NCBI GenBank assembly: GCA_026392325.1
Contig: JAPLCH010000073.1
Span: forward strand, 1 to 7,701
DNA length: 7,701 bases
Direction of reading: 5' to 3'
Source: Solirubrobacterales bacterium
Lineage (GTDB): Bacteria > Actinomycetota > Thermoleophilia > Solirubrobacterales > Solirubrobacteraceae
Part shown: positions 1 to 6,183 of the stretch, in pieces
Numbering within the stretch: the first letter of the stretch is position 1
Layout: each line of letters starts with the position of its first letter
Position numbers and translations under genes: made by a program
Notes under the pieces: generated by a model
The model's database searches: none
What the model was told of the DNA's origin: nothing
Seen by the model: the letters and a program-made list of their open reading frames with translations, nothing else

Positions 1-176
1 CAGCAGCGTAGCTCATTGGGGACACGGTAGAACAATTAGTTCTACAACTCTGCCGCGAACTATCTCATGATTGCGCCCGCAAAGTGGAAGAACTGCGGAG
101 GCAACCTCGCCTGCCGGGCCTCTGTGCGGTAGAAACAAGGCAGGGGAATTTCCCTATACCAACCGGAGGTAGCGAC
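1..176. other. Non-coding leader region at the left edge
   Basis: No convincing coding frame is seen: all three forward frames hit stops early (TAG at 9, TAG at 28, TGA at 68). Apart from the hairpin at 27-45, it holds CCTGCC (110-115), complementary to GGCAGG (139-144), and an 11-bp dyad GGGAATTTCCC (144-154). These could be 5' leader structure or operators for the GYD gene. The beginning (GTAGCTCATTGG, 8-19) recalls a tRNA D-arm, but no T-arm or acceptor pairing follows. No promoter with two good boxes was found. Confidence 0.4.
27..45. repeat. Perfect inverted repeat (hairpin or operator) upstream of the GYD gene
   Basis: The arms GTAGAAC (27-33) and GTTCTAC (39-45) are exactly complementary around the 5-nt loop AATTA. 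The repeat could form a 7-bp hairpin in RNA or act as a dyad operator in DNA. There is no T-tract after it, so a terminator is unlikely. The core GAAC-N5-GTTC resembles the Gram-positive LexA box but has five central bases instead of four. No gene is recognisable to its left in the short stretch available, so it cannot be tied to a particular promoter. Confidence 0.4.
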
Positions 177-458
177 ATGCCAACTTTCATCATGCTTTCC
201 AAGCTCACGCCAGAAGGCGTTCAGACGGTCAAGAGCAACCCGCAGCGCATCAAGGAAGTCAACGCCGAAATCGAAGCCCTTGGCGCAACCGTCACCGCCC
301 AGTGGGCAGTTCTCGGGCGCTACGACTTTGTGAACATTGTCGAAGCCCCTGATGAGACGACCATGGCCCGCATCTCGCTTGAGCTCGGCTCGCGCGGTAC
401 AGCTTCCTACGAGACTCTCTCGGGCATTCCAATTGACGACTTCATCTCGTCGATCTAG
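177..458 (+). CDS. GYD domain-containing protein
   Basis: This is a small soluble protein of 93 residues with no signal peptide or membrane segment. It matches the GYD family, named for a Gly-Tyr-Asp-like motif; here the motif is LGRYDF at about residues 56-61. The family has a compact alpha/beta fold, and no biochemical role is established that I know of. The rest fits: an N-terminal strand (TFIMLSKLT), a helix with PQRIKEVNAEIEALG, and a C-terminal region ending in a short acidic tail. I chose the ATG at 177 because GGAGGT lies 6 nt upstream and the family fold begins there. An upstream ATG at 84 would add 31 residues of unrelated composition. The gene is followed by a strong stem-loop, so it is probably a separate transcript from the pur genes. 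Its place near purD may be conserved, but that is inference. Confidence 0.85.
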   Translation: MPTFIMLSKLTPEGVQTVKSNPQRIKEVNAEIEALGATVTAQWAVLGRYDFVNIVEAPDETTMARISLELGSRGTASYETLSGIPIDDFISSI

Positions 459-468
459 TTAGAGGGGC

Positions 469-503
469 CTTCGAGCGGGTGCGCTTGCACCCGCTTTGCG
501 AAG
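469..503 (+). terminator. Stem-loop terminator after the GYD gene
   Basis: A 9-bp GC-rich stem pairs 474-482 with 487-495 around the tetraloop GCTT (483-486). An outer 5-bp stem, CTTCG (469-473) with CGAAG (499-503), can extend it across a 3-nt bulge (496-498). It starts 10 nt after the GYD stop codon. Only three Ts follow the inner stem, so intrinsic termination may be partial or work through a U-poor mechanism, which is common in high-GC actinobacteria. It separates the GYD gene from the toxin-antitoxin pair. Confidence 0.7.
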
Positions 504-579
504 ACCGGTAAAGAACAGGACGCACTTCCGTTGAGGAATTAAGCAGATCGCCCCTGCTCGGACCTGGCCGTGCCACTCT

Positions 580-593
580 GTTCCAATTGGAAC
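580..593. promoter_or_regulatory. 14-bp perfect palindrome, candidate antitoxin operator
   Basis: GTTCCAATTGGAAC reads identically on both strands. It sits 31 nt before the antitoxin ATG and overlaps the place where a -35 box would lie (TTGGAA at 587-592). Ribbon-helix-helix antitoxins typically bind palindromes in their own promoter, alone or with the toxin, to autorepress the operon. That this is the operator is inferred from position and symmetry. Confidence 0.55.
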
Positions 594-618
594 CAGGACG
601 GTGCAGCCAGGCTATTAT
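587..618 (+). promoter_or_regulatory. Candidate promoter of the toxin-antitoxin operon
   Basis: TATTAT at 613-618 is a good -10 hexamer (TAnnnT class). A -35-like TTGGAA at 587-592 lies 20 nt upstream, which is longer than the ideal 17-18. Six bases separate the -10 box from the ATG at 625, so transcription would begin at about the first base of the start codon and give a leaderless mRNA. This agrees with the lack of a properly spaced Shine-Dalgarno sequence. Confidence 0.45.
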
Positions 619-624
619 GCAGGT

Positions 625-876
625 ATGAAGCGCACAACTATCGCAATTACTGACGAATTGGCGATGGCCCTTGAGGCTGAAGCTCAGCGCCGTGGAGAAT
701 CCGTGTCAGCCATCGTCCGGCAGGCACTGGAAGAGCACCTGCCCGCAAGCGGGCGGAACCGTCGGGAGCTTCCGTTTGCAGCAGTTGGATCCAGTGGCGA
801 CAGCCCAAGCGATATGGCCTCGAACGTCGACGAATATCTCGAAAAGTACGGTTACGGTGAACCTCGCGGTACTTGA
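625..876 (+). CDS. VapB-type ribbon-helix-helix antitoxin
   Basis: The 83-residue product starts with a typical ribbon-helix-helix (CopG/Arc) DNA-binding domain. The strand KRTTIAIT (2-9) is followed by helix DELAMALEAEAQRRG (10-24) and helix SVSAIVRQALEEHL (26-39). The remaining, probably flexible, tail contains FAAVGSSG (51-58) and a helix near DEYLEKYG (69-76). That layout is usual in antitoxins that wrap around a PIN toxin. Its expected roles are to neutralise the downstream toxin and to repress its own promoter. The ATG at 625 is chosen because the fold begins there; a GTG at 601 would add eight residues, but its AGGA is only 2 nt away. No good Shine-Dalgarno precedes 625, and a -10 box at 613-618 suggests leaderless translation. 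The 3' end overlaps the toxin gene by 20 nt. Base composition looks like the neighbours. Confidence 0.85.
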   Translation: MKRTTIAITDELAMALEAEAQRRGESVSAIVRQALEEHLPASGRNRRELPFAAVGSSGDSPSDMASNVDEYLEKYGYGEPRGT

Positions 877-1267
877 CACAGGCCCGCTCGTGGCAGTAGC
901 GGACACAGATGATGCGCGGCATTCGGAATGCCTGGAAGTGCTTTCGCGAAGCGACCTGATTCCTGTTATTCCAGGAATGGCACTTGGGGAGGCCTCCTAT
1001 CTCATCGGAAAGAAGCTTGGCGCTGCAGCAGAAGCCAAGTTCCTCGCCGGAGTAGCGATCTTTCGGGTTGACGCACCAATGCCCGATGACCTCGCGCGCA
1101 TGGCCGAGCTTGTGGAGCAATATTCCGACTTCCCACTTGGCGGCACTGACGCTTCAGTAGTCGCTCTTGCCGAAAGGCTCAACGTGACGAAGATCGTGAC
1201 ACTTGACCACAGGCACTTCGGGGCGATCAAGCCCAAGCATGTCAACTCGTTTGAGCTATTGCCTTGA
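857..1267 (+). CDS. PIN-domain ribonuclease toxin (VapC-like)
   Basis: The 136-residue product is a complete single PIN domain, the metal-dependent RNase fold of VapC toxins, which usually cleave tRNA or rRNA. The acidic residues expected in the active site are present: D7 in LDTGPL, E45 in GMALGEASYL, D98 in GGTDASVVALAERL and D117 in TLDHRHF. The C-terminal TLDHRHF motif is typical of this branch. The start is taken as GTG 857, which places the first beta-strand (NLAVLDTGP) at the N-terminus. The frame stays open further upstream, but that part is only the antitoxin gene read out of frame. The 20-nt overlap with the antitoxin and the weak ribosome binding site suggest translation is coupled to, and lower than, that of the antitoxin. 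The target RNA cannot be told from the sequence. The gene looks intact. Confidence 0.88.
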   Translation: MNLAVLDTGPLVAVADTDDARHSECLEVLSRSDLIPVIPGMALGEASYLIGKKLGAAAEAKFLAGVAIFRVDAPMPDDLARMAELVEQYSDFPLGGTDASVVALAERLNVTKIVTLDHRHFGAIKPKHVNSFELLP

Positions 1268-1346
1268 CCGTCACCACTCACCTCCGAACCGCCTGATCCG
1301 ATAGAACCAACATGAGAAATGCAAGGCCAATGAGAGGAGCGGCACG

Positions 1347-2612
1347 ATGCCGAAGGTTCTAGTTGCCGGTGGCGGCGGTCGTGAGCACGCGATCATCCGC
1401 GCGCTACTGCGCTCACCCAGCAAGCCGGAAATTATCTGCGCTCCTGGCAACGCCGGGATTGCCGCGGACGTTGAAGTCGTGGACATTGCCGCCGACGACG
1501 TTCAGGGACTCGTGACATTTGCCAAAGAGCGCGAGTGTGACCTTGTAGTCGCTGGGCCGGAGGCGCCACTTGTCGCAGGGCTTGTTGACGCCTGCCACGA
1601 CGCTGGCATCCCATGCTTTGGTCCCGTTCAGGAGGCAGCCCGACTTGAGGCTTCCAAGGCGCACTGCAAGGAAGTGATGATCGCCGCCGGCGTCCCAACC
1701 GCAGCCCATGCGGAAGTGCGCACCGTTGAAGACGGCATGGCTGCGATAACGGGCTACCCGACAGTCATCAAGGACGACGGGCTCGCCGCAGGCAAAGGCG
1801 TTGTGATCGCCCAGAACGAGGCTGAGGCCCGTGAGGCCCTGACCGCGTTTCTCGTGGACCGGATCCACGGTGGTGACCTGGTTGTTGTTGAGGAGTTCCT
1901 TGACGGAGACGAACTCTCACTGTTGGCAATCTGCGACGGCGACACGGCGATTCCGCTGGCGCCAGCACGTGACTTCAAGCGCATTGGTGACGGCGACGCT
2001 GGCCCCAACACTGGTGGCATGGGCGCGTTCTCACCCGTCCCAGGCTTTGGCCTTGAAGAAGCCGAGCGGCTTGTCAAGGAAGTGCACCAGCCTGTTCTGG
2101 AAGAGATGAAGCGTCGCGGCGCTCCGTTCCACGGAATCCTTTACGCGGGCCTGATGATCAGCCCCAAGGGAACCAAAGTCCTCGAGTTCAACGTTCGGTT
2201 TGGTGACCCTGAGACGCAGGCTGTTCTGCCGCGCCTCAAGAGCGACCTTTACGACCTGATGCTCCGCTCCACCCGCCGCGGCGGGCTTGAAGGCGCAAAG
2301 CTGCACTGGGATGAGCGCACCTCAGTCGCTGTCGTCATGGCATCCGCCGGCTACCCCGAGTCGTCGCGATCCGGTGACGTGATCAGCGGCCTTGAAAGCC
2401 TTCCCGAAGGAGTTGAGGCAATCCACGCGGGAACGGCCTTTGACCCTGACGGAAACACTGTGACCGCTGGCGGCCGCGTTCTGGCCGTGTTGGGCATGGG
2501 TGAGCGCCCTGCTGACGCCCGCCGTGCTGCCTATGCTGGGGTCCAGACCGTGACCTTCCAAGGCAGCCAGAATCGCACTGACATTGCCGCCCAGATCGCA
2601 GGAGACGAATGA
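1347..2612 (+). CDS. purD: Phosphoribosylamine--glycine ligase (GAR synthetase)
   Basis: PurD joins glycine to 5-phosphoribosylamine with ATP to give GAR, the second step of de novo purine synthesis, in the cytoplasm. The 421-residue length is normal for the monofunctional bacterial enzyme. Seen in order: the N-terminal nucleotide-like fold with GGGGREHA (8-15) and APGNAG (32-37); the ATP-grasp domain with [13 protein letters not shown] (140-152), [12 protein letters not shown] (180-191) and [11 protein letters not shown] (220-230); the PurD signature RFGDPETQ (284-291); and a C-terminal domain with HAGT (360-363) and [11 protein letters not shown] (373-383). The ATG at 1347 has AGAGGAG 7 nt upstream. 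It is the first pur gene here and lies 79 nt after the toxin gene; I see no clear promoter in that gap, so readthrough from the toxin-antitoxin operon is possible. Its stop overlaps the purE start by 4 nt (ATGA). Confidence 0.97.
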   Translation: MPKVLVAGGGGREHAIIRALLRSPSKPEIICAPGNAGIAADVEVVDIAADDVQGLVTFAKERECDLVVAGPEAPLVAGLVDACHDAGIPCFGPVQEAARLEASKAHCKEVMIAAGVPTAAHAEVRTVEDGMAAITGYPTVIKDDGLAAGKGVVIAQNEAEAREALTAFLVDRIHGGDLVVVEEFLDGDELSLLAICDGDTAIPLAPARDFKRIGDGDAGPNTGGMGAFSPVPGFGLEEAERLVKEVHQPVLEEMKRRGAPFHGILYAGLMISPKGTKVLEFNVRFGDPETQAVLPRLKSDLYDLMLRSTRRGGLEGAKLHWDERTSVAVVMASAGYPESSRSGDVISGLESLPEGVEAIHAGTAFDPDGNTVTAGGRVLAVLGMGERPADARRAAYAGVQTVTFQGSQNRTDIAAQIAGDE

Positions 2613-3091
2613 CCCCTTCAGACGACACTCAAGCCGTTGCCGACGTAACCGCAGAAGTCGAAGCTGCACTCGCCGACTTCAAATCTGATGGGCCACTGGT
2701 TGGAATCATCATGGGCAGCGAGAGCGACCTTCCCATCATGGAAAAGGCAGCCAAGGAGCTGACAGAGCGTGGGATCAGCAGCGAGATCAAAGTTTCCAGC
2801 GCACACCGCAACCCGGACGATGTCGCCGAATACGCAAAGACCGCGCGCGCCCGTGGACTCAAGGTCATCATCGCTGGAGCTGGCCTTGCCGCAGCTTTGC
2901 CAGGCGTCGTCGCAGCACACACGGACCTTCCAGTCATTGGCGTTCCACTGACAAGCGCAATGACCGTTGCCGGTGGACTTGACGCACTGCTTTCAATTGT
3001 CCAGATGCCACCAGGTGTTCCAGTCGCAACCGTTGGCGTGGATAACCCGCGTAACGCAGCAGCGCTGGCCGAGCGCATCATCAACGCCTGA
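2609..3091 (+). CDS. purE: 5-(carboxyamino)imidazole ribonucleotide mutase (PurE)
   Basis: PurE moves the carboxylate of N5-CAIR to C4, giving CAIR. Class I enzymes do this after PurK; class II enzymes carboxylate AIR directly with CO2. The 160-residue product has the family motifs GSESDLP (36-42) and SAHRNP (64-69), the latter with the catalytic-region histidine H66. It also has [20 protein letters not shown] (132-151) near the C-terminus. The loop that usually reads GAGGAAHLPG is [10 protein letters not shown] here (90-99), so the second conserved histidine is replaced by A96. About 28 residues precede the first strand, an N-terminal extension rich in Asp, Ala and Glu. ATG 2609 is supported by GGAG 4 nt upstream and the 4-nt overlap with purD. 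No purK is adjacent. The family is certain; the class I assignment is likely from the overall motifs. Confidence 0.94.
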   Translation: MTPSDDTQAVADVTAEVEAALADFKSDGPLVGIIMGSESDLPIMEKAAKELTERGISSEIKVSSAHRNPDDVAEYAKTARARGLKVIIAGAGLAAALPGVVAAHTDLPVIGVPLTSAMTVAGGLDALLSIVQMPPGVPVATVGVDNPRNAAALAERIINA

Positions 3092-4362
3092 TGATTGACC
3101 GCTACACACGCGCGGAGATGGGCGCCCTCTGGACTGACGAGGCCCGGATGGAAGCGTGGCGTAAGGTTGAAGTGGCTTGCGCCGAGGAGGTCGAAGGCCC
3201 AACCGAAGCCGACCTTGACGCAATCCGCGCAGCGACGTTCACAGTTGAAGAGGTTCTTGAACGCGAGAAGACAACTGACCACGATGTGGCCGCATTCGTC
3301 GACACGCTTGGAGCCAGCGCTGGCGACTCCGGACGCTGGATCCATTACGGCCTGACCAGCAGCGACGTGCTTGACACGGCCGTTGCCCTGCAGATCAAGG
3401 CTGCTGGGGAAATCATCGTCCCCGCCCAGGCAAAGCTGGTCAAAGCACTCGTTGCCCGCGCGCGTGAGCATGTGGACACGATCTGCGTTGGCCGCACACA
3501 CGGCGTTCACGCCGAGCCGACAACCTTTGGCATCAAACTCGCCGGATTCGCATTTGAAGCCCAGCGCAACCTTGAAAGGCTTGATCGCGCGTTTGCTCAG
3601 GCTGCAACGGGCGCGATCAGTGGCGCTGTTGGAACACACCAGGCGCTCGGCCCAGACTTTGAGCGCCGCGTACTCGAGCGCCTCGGGATTCCGTCTGAGC
3701 CAGTTTCAACCCAAGTCGTTCCGCGTGATCGCCACGCAGAATTGCTGAACGCGATCGCCTTGGCCGGAGCCGGCATTGAACGCTTTGCAGTTGAAGTCCG
3801 CCACCTGCAGCGCACAGAAGTGGGCGAGGCATCAGAGCCATTCGCCAAGGGCAAGCAGAAGGGTTCGTCCGCAATGCCGCACAAGCGCAACCCGATCAAG
3901 TCAGAGAACCTGACGGGCCTTGCACGCCTCTTGCGCGGCTACTCGGTTGCTGCCATGGAGAACGTTGCCCTCTGGCATGAGCGCGACATTTCCCACAGTG
4001 CTCCCGAGCGCGTGATTCTGCCCGACGCGACGATCCTGCTTGACCTGATGCTCTTCCGCGTGACATCCCTCGTGGAGGGACTTGTAGTGAACGAAGAACG
4101 GATGAAGGAAAACCTTGAGCTCACATACGGCGCGCTCTTCTCACAACGCCTGCTGCTTGCACTCGTTGAGTCAGGCTCCTCACGCGATGATGCCTACCGC
4201 ACCGCGCAGCTTCTGGCACAGCAAGCCTGGGATACGCGCACACCGCTGCGCGGACTTGTTGAGGCAGAAGGATTGGGACTGGACCTAGACACCATCTTCG
4301 ACGCAGAGGCTTTCGTGCAACACCGGGCGGAGCTCGTCTCGCGCCTTGACTCGATCGGCTGA
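3091..4362 (+). CDS. purB: Adenylosuccinate lyase
   Basis: PurB removes fumarate from SAICAR to give AICAR and from adenylosuccinate to give AMP, so it acts twice in purine synthesis. The 423-residue product belongs to the fumarase/aspartase superfamily and should be a cytoplasmic homotetramer. Visible motifs are the substrate-binding TSSDVLDT (89-96), the catalytic-histidine region GRTHGVHAEP (134-143), and the superfamily signature SSAMPHKRNP (259-268), whose serine lies on the flexible catalytic loop. WHERDISHSAPER (295-307) is also typical of PurB. The start ATG shares one base with the purE stop (TGATG), so reinitiation by the same ribosome is likely; there is no strong separate ribosome site. 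All expected blocks are present and the length is normal, so it should be active. Confidence 0.97.
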   Translation: MIDRYTRAEMGALWTDEARMEAWRKVEVACAEEVEGPTEADLDAIRAATFTVEEVLEREKTTDHDVAAFVDTLGASAGDSGRWIHYGLTSSDVLDTAVALQIKAAGEIIVPAQAKLVKALVARAREHVDTICVGRTHGVHAEPTTFGIKLAGFAFEAQRNLERLDRAFAQAATGAISGAVGTHQALGPDFERRVLERLGIPSEPVSTQVVPRDRHAELLNAIALAGAGIERFAVEVRHLQRTEVGEASEPFAKGKQKGSSAMPHKRNPIKSENLTGLARLLRGYSVAAMENVALWHERDISHSAPERVILPDATILLDLMLFRVTSLVEGLVVNEERMKENLELTYGALFSQRLLLALVESGSSRDDAYRTAQLLAQQAWDTRTPLRGLVEAEGLGLDLDTIFDAEAFVQHRAELVSRLDSIG

Positions 4363-4402
4363 CCAGATGCCGGCCTTGCCGGAGTCAAACGGGGAGACGG
4401 TC

Positions 4403-4999
4403 ATGCCCGTGTTCAGCGATGAGCTGGAAAAGTGGCTGGGCTCTGACAAGCCAAAGACGCTCGCTGGACTTGAGGATGTGCTCGAAAAGCGCAGCTTTGC
4501 GGTCCTGATCCTTTTCCTGATGTCGGTGCCAGCACTGCCGCTCCCAACAGGCGGCGTGACACATGTTTTCGAAGTGATCACGATTCTGCTCGGCTTGCAG
4601 ATGGTCATTGGCCTGCGGGCCATCTGGCTGCCGGCGAAATGGCGTCAGCGTGAGCTGGGTGAGGCCACGACGGGGAAGGCCCTGCCGTTCATCGTCAGGC
4701 GCGTGCGGTGGTTTGAGAAGCGCTCAAAGCCCCGTGGCCAGCAGATGCTGCAGTCTCATTGGTTCTCCCGCGTGACAGGGGCTGTAGTCATCGCTTTCTC
4801 AGCAGGAGCCATGTTTGCGCCGCCCTTTAGTGGACTGGACACGCTGCCAGCGCTTGGCGCTGTTGTGCTCTGCCTTGGAGTGATTCTGGGCGACCTGTTC
4901 GTCTACTGCGCGGGCATCCTGATTGGGGTTGGTGGCATCAGCTTGGTGCTGTTCTTTGGTGCCGCTGTCGTCCACGCCGTGAAGATGCTCTTTCAATAA
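4403..4999 (+). CDS. ExoD-family integral membrane protein
   Basis: The 198-residue product resembles ExoD, named for an exopolysaccharide-linked gene of Rhizobium; its biochemical activity is unknown. A cytosolic-looking N-terminus (1-30, with KTLAGLEDVLEKRSF) leads into hydrophobic segments at about 31-47, 52-71, 123-143, 147-166 and 168-191. The stretch with SVPALPLPTGGVTHVFE (41-57) matches the conserved Pro-rich part of the family. A basic loop lies in between (about 79-118, RRVRWFEKRSKPRG). I chose ATG 4403 because GGGGAG lies 6 nt upstream and the family homology begins near there. In-frame starts at 4346 (TTG, inside purB) and 4367 (ATG) lack a comparable site. It is 40 nt after purB and 72 nt before purC, in the same direction, so it is probably co-transcribed. 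Nothing in the sequence links it to purines. Confidence 0.85.
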   Translation: MPVFSDELEKWLGSDKPKTLAGLEDVLEKRSFAVLILFLMSVPALPLPTGGVTHVFEVITILLGLQMVIGLRAIWLPAKWRQRELGEATTGKALPFIVRRVRWFEKRSKPRGQQMLQSHWFSRVTGAVVIAFSAGAMFAPPFSGLDTLPALGAVVLCLGVILGDLFVYCAGILIGVGGISLVLFFGAAVVHAVKMLFQ

Positions 5000-5055
5000 G
5001 CGGTTTGACCACCCCGCACAGAGCGGAAATCGGGAAAAAGCACTTCCGAACGCAT

Positions 5056-5072
5056 TGGTAATGTCGCAGCAG
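5056..5072 (+). promoter_or_regulatory. Possible -10 element for a leaderless purC transcript
   Basis: TGGTAATGT (5056-5064) reads as an extended -10 (TG-N-TAnnnT). Seven bases then separate it from GTG 5072, so a transcript could start at or next to the start codon. The 72-nt gap before purC contains no Shine-Dalgarno sequence near the GTG, which fits leaderless initiation. No convincing -35 box is seen at 17-18 nt. The match is weak and only suggests an internal promoter for purC-purS-purQ-purL. Confidence 0.28.
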
Positions 5073-5956
5073 TGACCGCACTCGCAGACCTCTCGCTGAT
5101 TTCGTCAGGCAAGGTCCGCGACATCTATGCGGTGGGCGACGACAAACTGCTGCTCGTCGCAAGCGATCGGGTGTCCACATTCGATGCCGTTCATCCGAAT
5201 GAGATCTCCAGCAAGGGCGCTGTTTTGACAGCCATTTCGAACTTCTGGTTTGACCGCATTGCCGGCCTTGTTCCAAACCACACCGTGTCTGTCACGGAAG
5301 GTGTCCCAGCTGAGGTTCGCGGTAGTGCAGTCCTGGTCCGAAAGCTGGAAATGCTCCCCGTGGAATGTGTGGTCCGTGGCTACCTGGCCGGGTCCGGTTG
5401 GGCTGAGTACCAAGAGAGCGGCACCGTTTGTGGCGTGCCACTCCCGGAAGGACTTCAAGAGTCGTCACAGCTGCCAGAGCCGATCTTCACGCCAGCCACC
5501 AAGGCTGAAGTGGGCGATCACGACGAGAACATTGACTTTGACACCGCCTGCGGTGTAGTCGGTGACCGGGACCTGATGACCCGCGTGCGCGACCTTTCAA
5601 TCGAGATCTACAAGCAGGGCGCCGAGTACGCCCGGTCTCGCGGAATCATCCTCGCCGACACCAAGTTTGAGTTTGGTGAGGATGAGGACGGCGTGCTCAC
5701 GATTGGCGACGAGGTCCTCACCCCGGACTCCTCCCGCTTCTGGCCGGCCGACCAATACGAACCCGGCAAGGGACAGCCAAGCTTCGACAAGCAGATCGTC
5801 CGCGACTGGGCCGTCTCAACTGGCTGGGACAAGACTCCACCAGCACCGGAAATTCCCGCCGAAATCGTCAACGCAACCCGCGCCCGTTACCTCGAGGCGT
5901 ACGAACTCCTGACCGGAGAGCCACTTGAATCGTGGCTGGAGAGGACTGCCGCATGA
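5072..5956 (+). CDS. purC: Phosphoribosylaminoimidazole-succinocarboxamide synthase (SAICAR synthetase)
   Basis: PurC condenses CAIR with aspartate using ATP to form SAICAR, the substrate for PurB encoded upstream. The 294-residue length matches the longer form found in yeast and many actinobacteria rather than the roughly 240-residue E. coli form. Motifs seen: SGKVRDIY (12-19) and SDRVSTFD (31-38) in the ATP-binding lobe; the first family signature around PVECVVRGYLAGSGW (96-110); FTPATKAEVGDHDENI (139-154); the second signature LADTKFEFG (194-202); DEVLTPDSSRFW (213-224); and FDKQIVRDW (238-246). The start must lie after the in-frame TGA at 5006; GTG 5072 is the only usual start codon before the first conserved motif. 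It has no Shine-Dalgarno. The stop overlaps purS by 4 nt (ATGA). Confidence 0.96.
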   Translation: MTALADLSLISSGKVRDIYAVGDDKLLLVASDRVSTFDAVHPNEISSKGAVLTAISNFWFDRIAGLVPNHTVSVTEGVPAEVRGSAVLVRKLEMLPVECVVRGYLAGSGWAEYQESGTVCGVPLPEGLQESSQLPEPIFTPATKAEVGDHDENIDFDTACGVVGDRDLMTRVRDLSIEIYKQGAEYARSRGIILADTKFEFGEDEDGVLTIGDEVLTPDSSRFWPADQYEPGKGQPSFDKQIVRDWAVSTGWDKTPPAPEIPAEIVNATRARYLEAYELLTGEPLESWLERTAA

Positions 5957-6180
5957 AAGCCCGTGTACTCATCCGTCCCAAGCAGGGGATCCTGGACCCA
6001 CAGGGTCAGACGGTCGAGCGTGCACTTCCAGCGCTTGGCTTTGAAGGCATCACCGACGTTCACATTGGCCGCCTTGTTGAGCTTGAGGTAAGCGACCCTT
6101 CTCAGCTGGAAGCTCTTTGCGAAAAGCTGCTTGCCAACACGCTGATCGAAGACTTCGAAATTCAGTTGGAAGAGGACTGA
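5953..6180 (+). CDS. purS: FGAM synthase subunit PurS
   Basis: PurS is the small non-catalytic subunit that bridges PurQ and small PurL in the three-part FGAM synthetase and helps pass ammonia between them. The 75-residue product has the expected fold and motifs: a first strand with ARVLIRPKQGILDPQG (3-18), a helix around TVERALPALG (20-29), HIGRLVELEV near the middle, and a second helix with LEALCEKLLANTLIEDFEI, the last part being typical of PurS. ATG 5953 is chosen over an upstream in-frame start at 5932 because it has AGAGGA 7 nt upstream, begins right at the conserved strand, and overlaps the purC stop. It lies 3 nt before purQ, consistent with coordinated production of the three subunits. 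Confidence 0.95.
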   Translation: MKARVLIRPKQGILDPQGQTVERALPALGFEGITDVHIGRLVELEVSDPSQLEALCEKLLANTLIEDFEIQLEED

Positions 6181-6183
6181 CCT

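Noticed and set aside
30..42. LexA (SOS) box from GAAC...GTTC
   Set aside because: The half-sites are five bases apart (AATTA), whereas the Gram-positive LexA box has four.
8..60. tRNA-like start (GTAGCTCATTGG) at the left edge
   Set aside because: The putative D-stem has a mismatch and an oversized loop, there is no T-arm (GGTTCGAAT-like) and no acceptor pairing.
155..160. TATACC as -10 box of the GYD gene
   Set aside because: Transcription would start inside the ribosome binding site, and no -35 box fits at 17-18 nt.
671..856. Longer toxin starting upstream of 857
   Set aside because: The added residues are the antitoxin gene read in another frame; the PIN fold begins with the strand just after GTG 857.
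1264..1305. purD promoter from TTGACC (1264-1269) and GATAGA (1300-1305)
   Set aside because: The spacing is 30 nt, far too long, and no better -10 box lies at the right distance.
1268..1346. Purine or ZMP/PRPP riboswitch before purD
   Set aside because: The 79-nt gap is short and shows no conserved riboswitch core or strong stems.
2629..3639. Open frame of 336 codons on the minus strand across purE and purB
   Set aside because: It is antisense to two well-supported genes, shows no recognisable domain, and such long antisense frames are expected from codon bias at this G+C.
5014..5026. CCGC/GCGG hairpin after the exoD-like gene as terminator
   Set aside because: There are only four base pairs and no T-tract; readthrough into purC is more likely.
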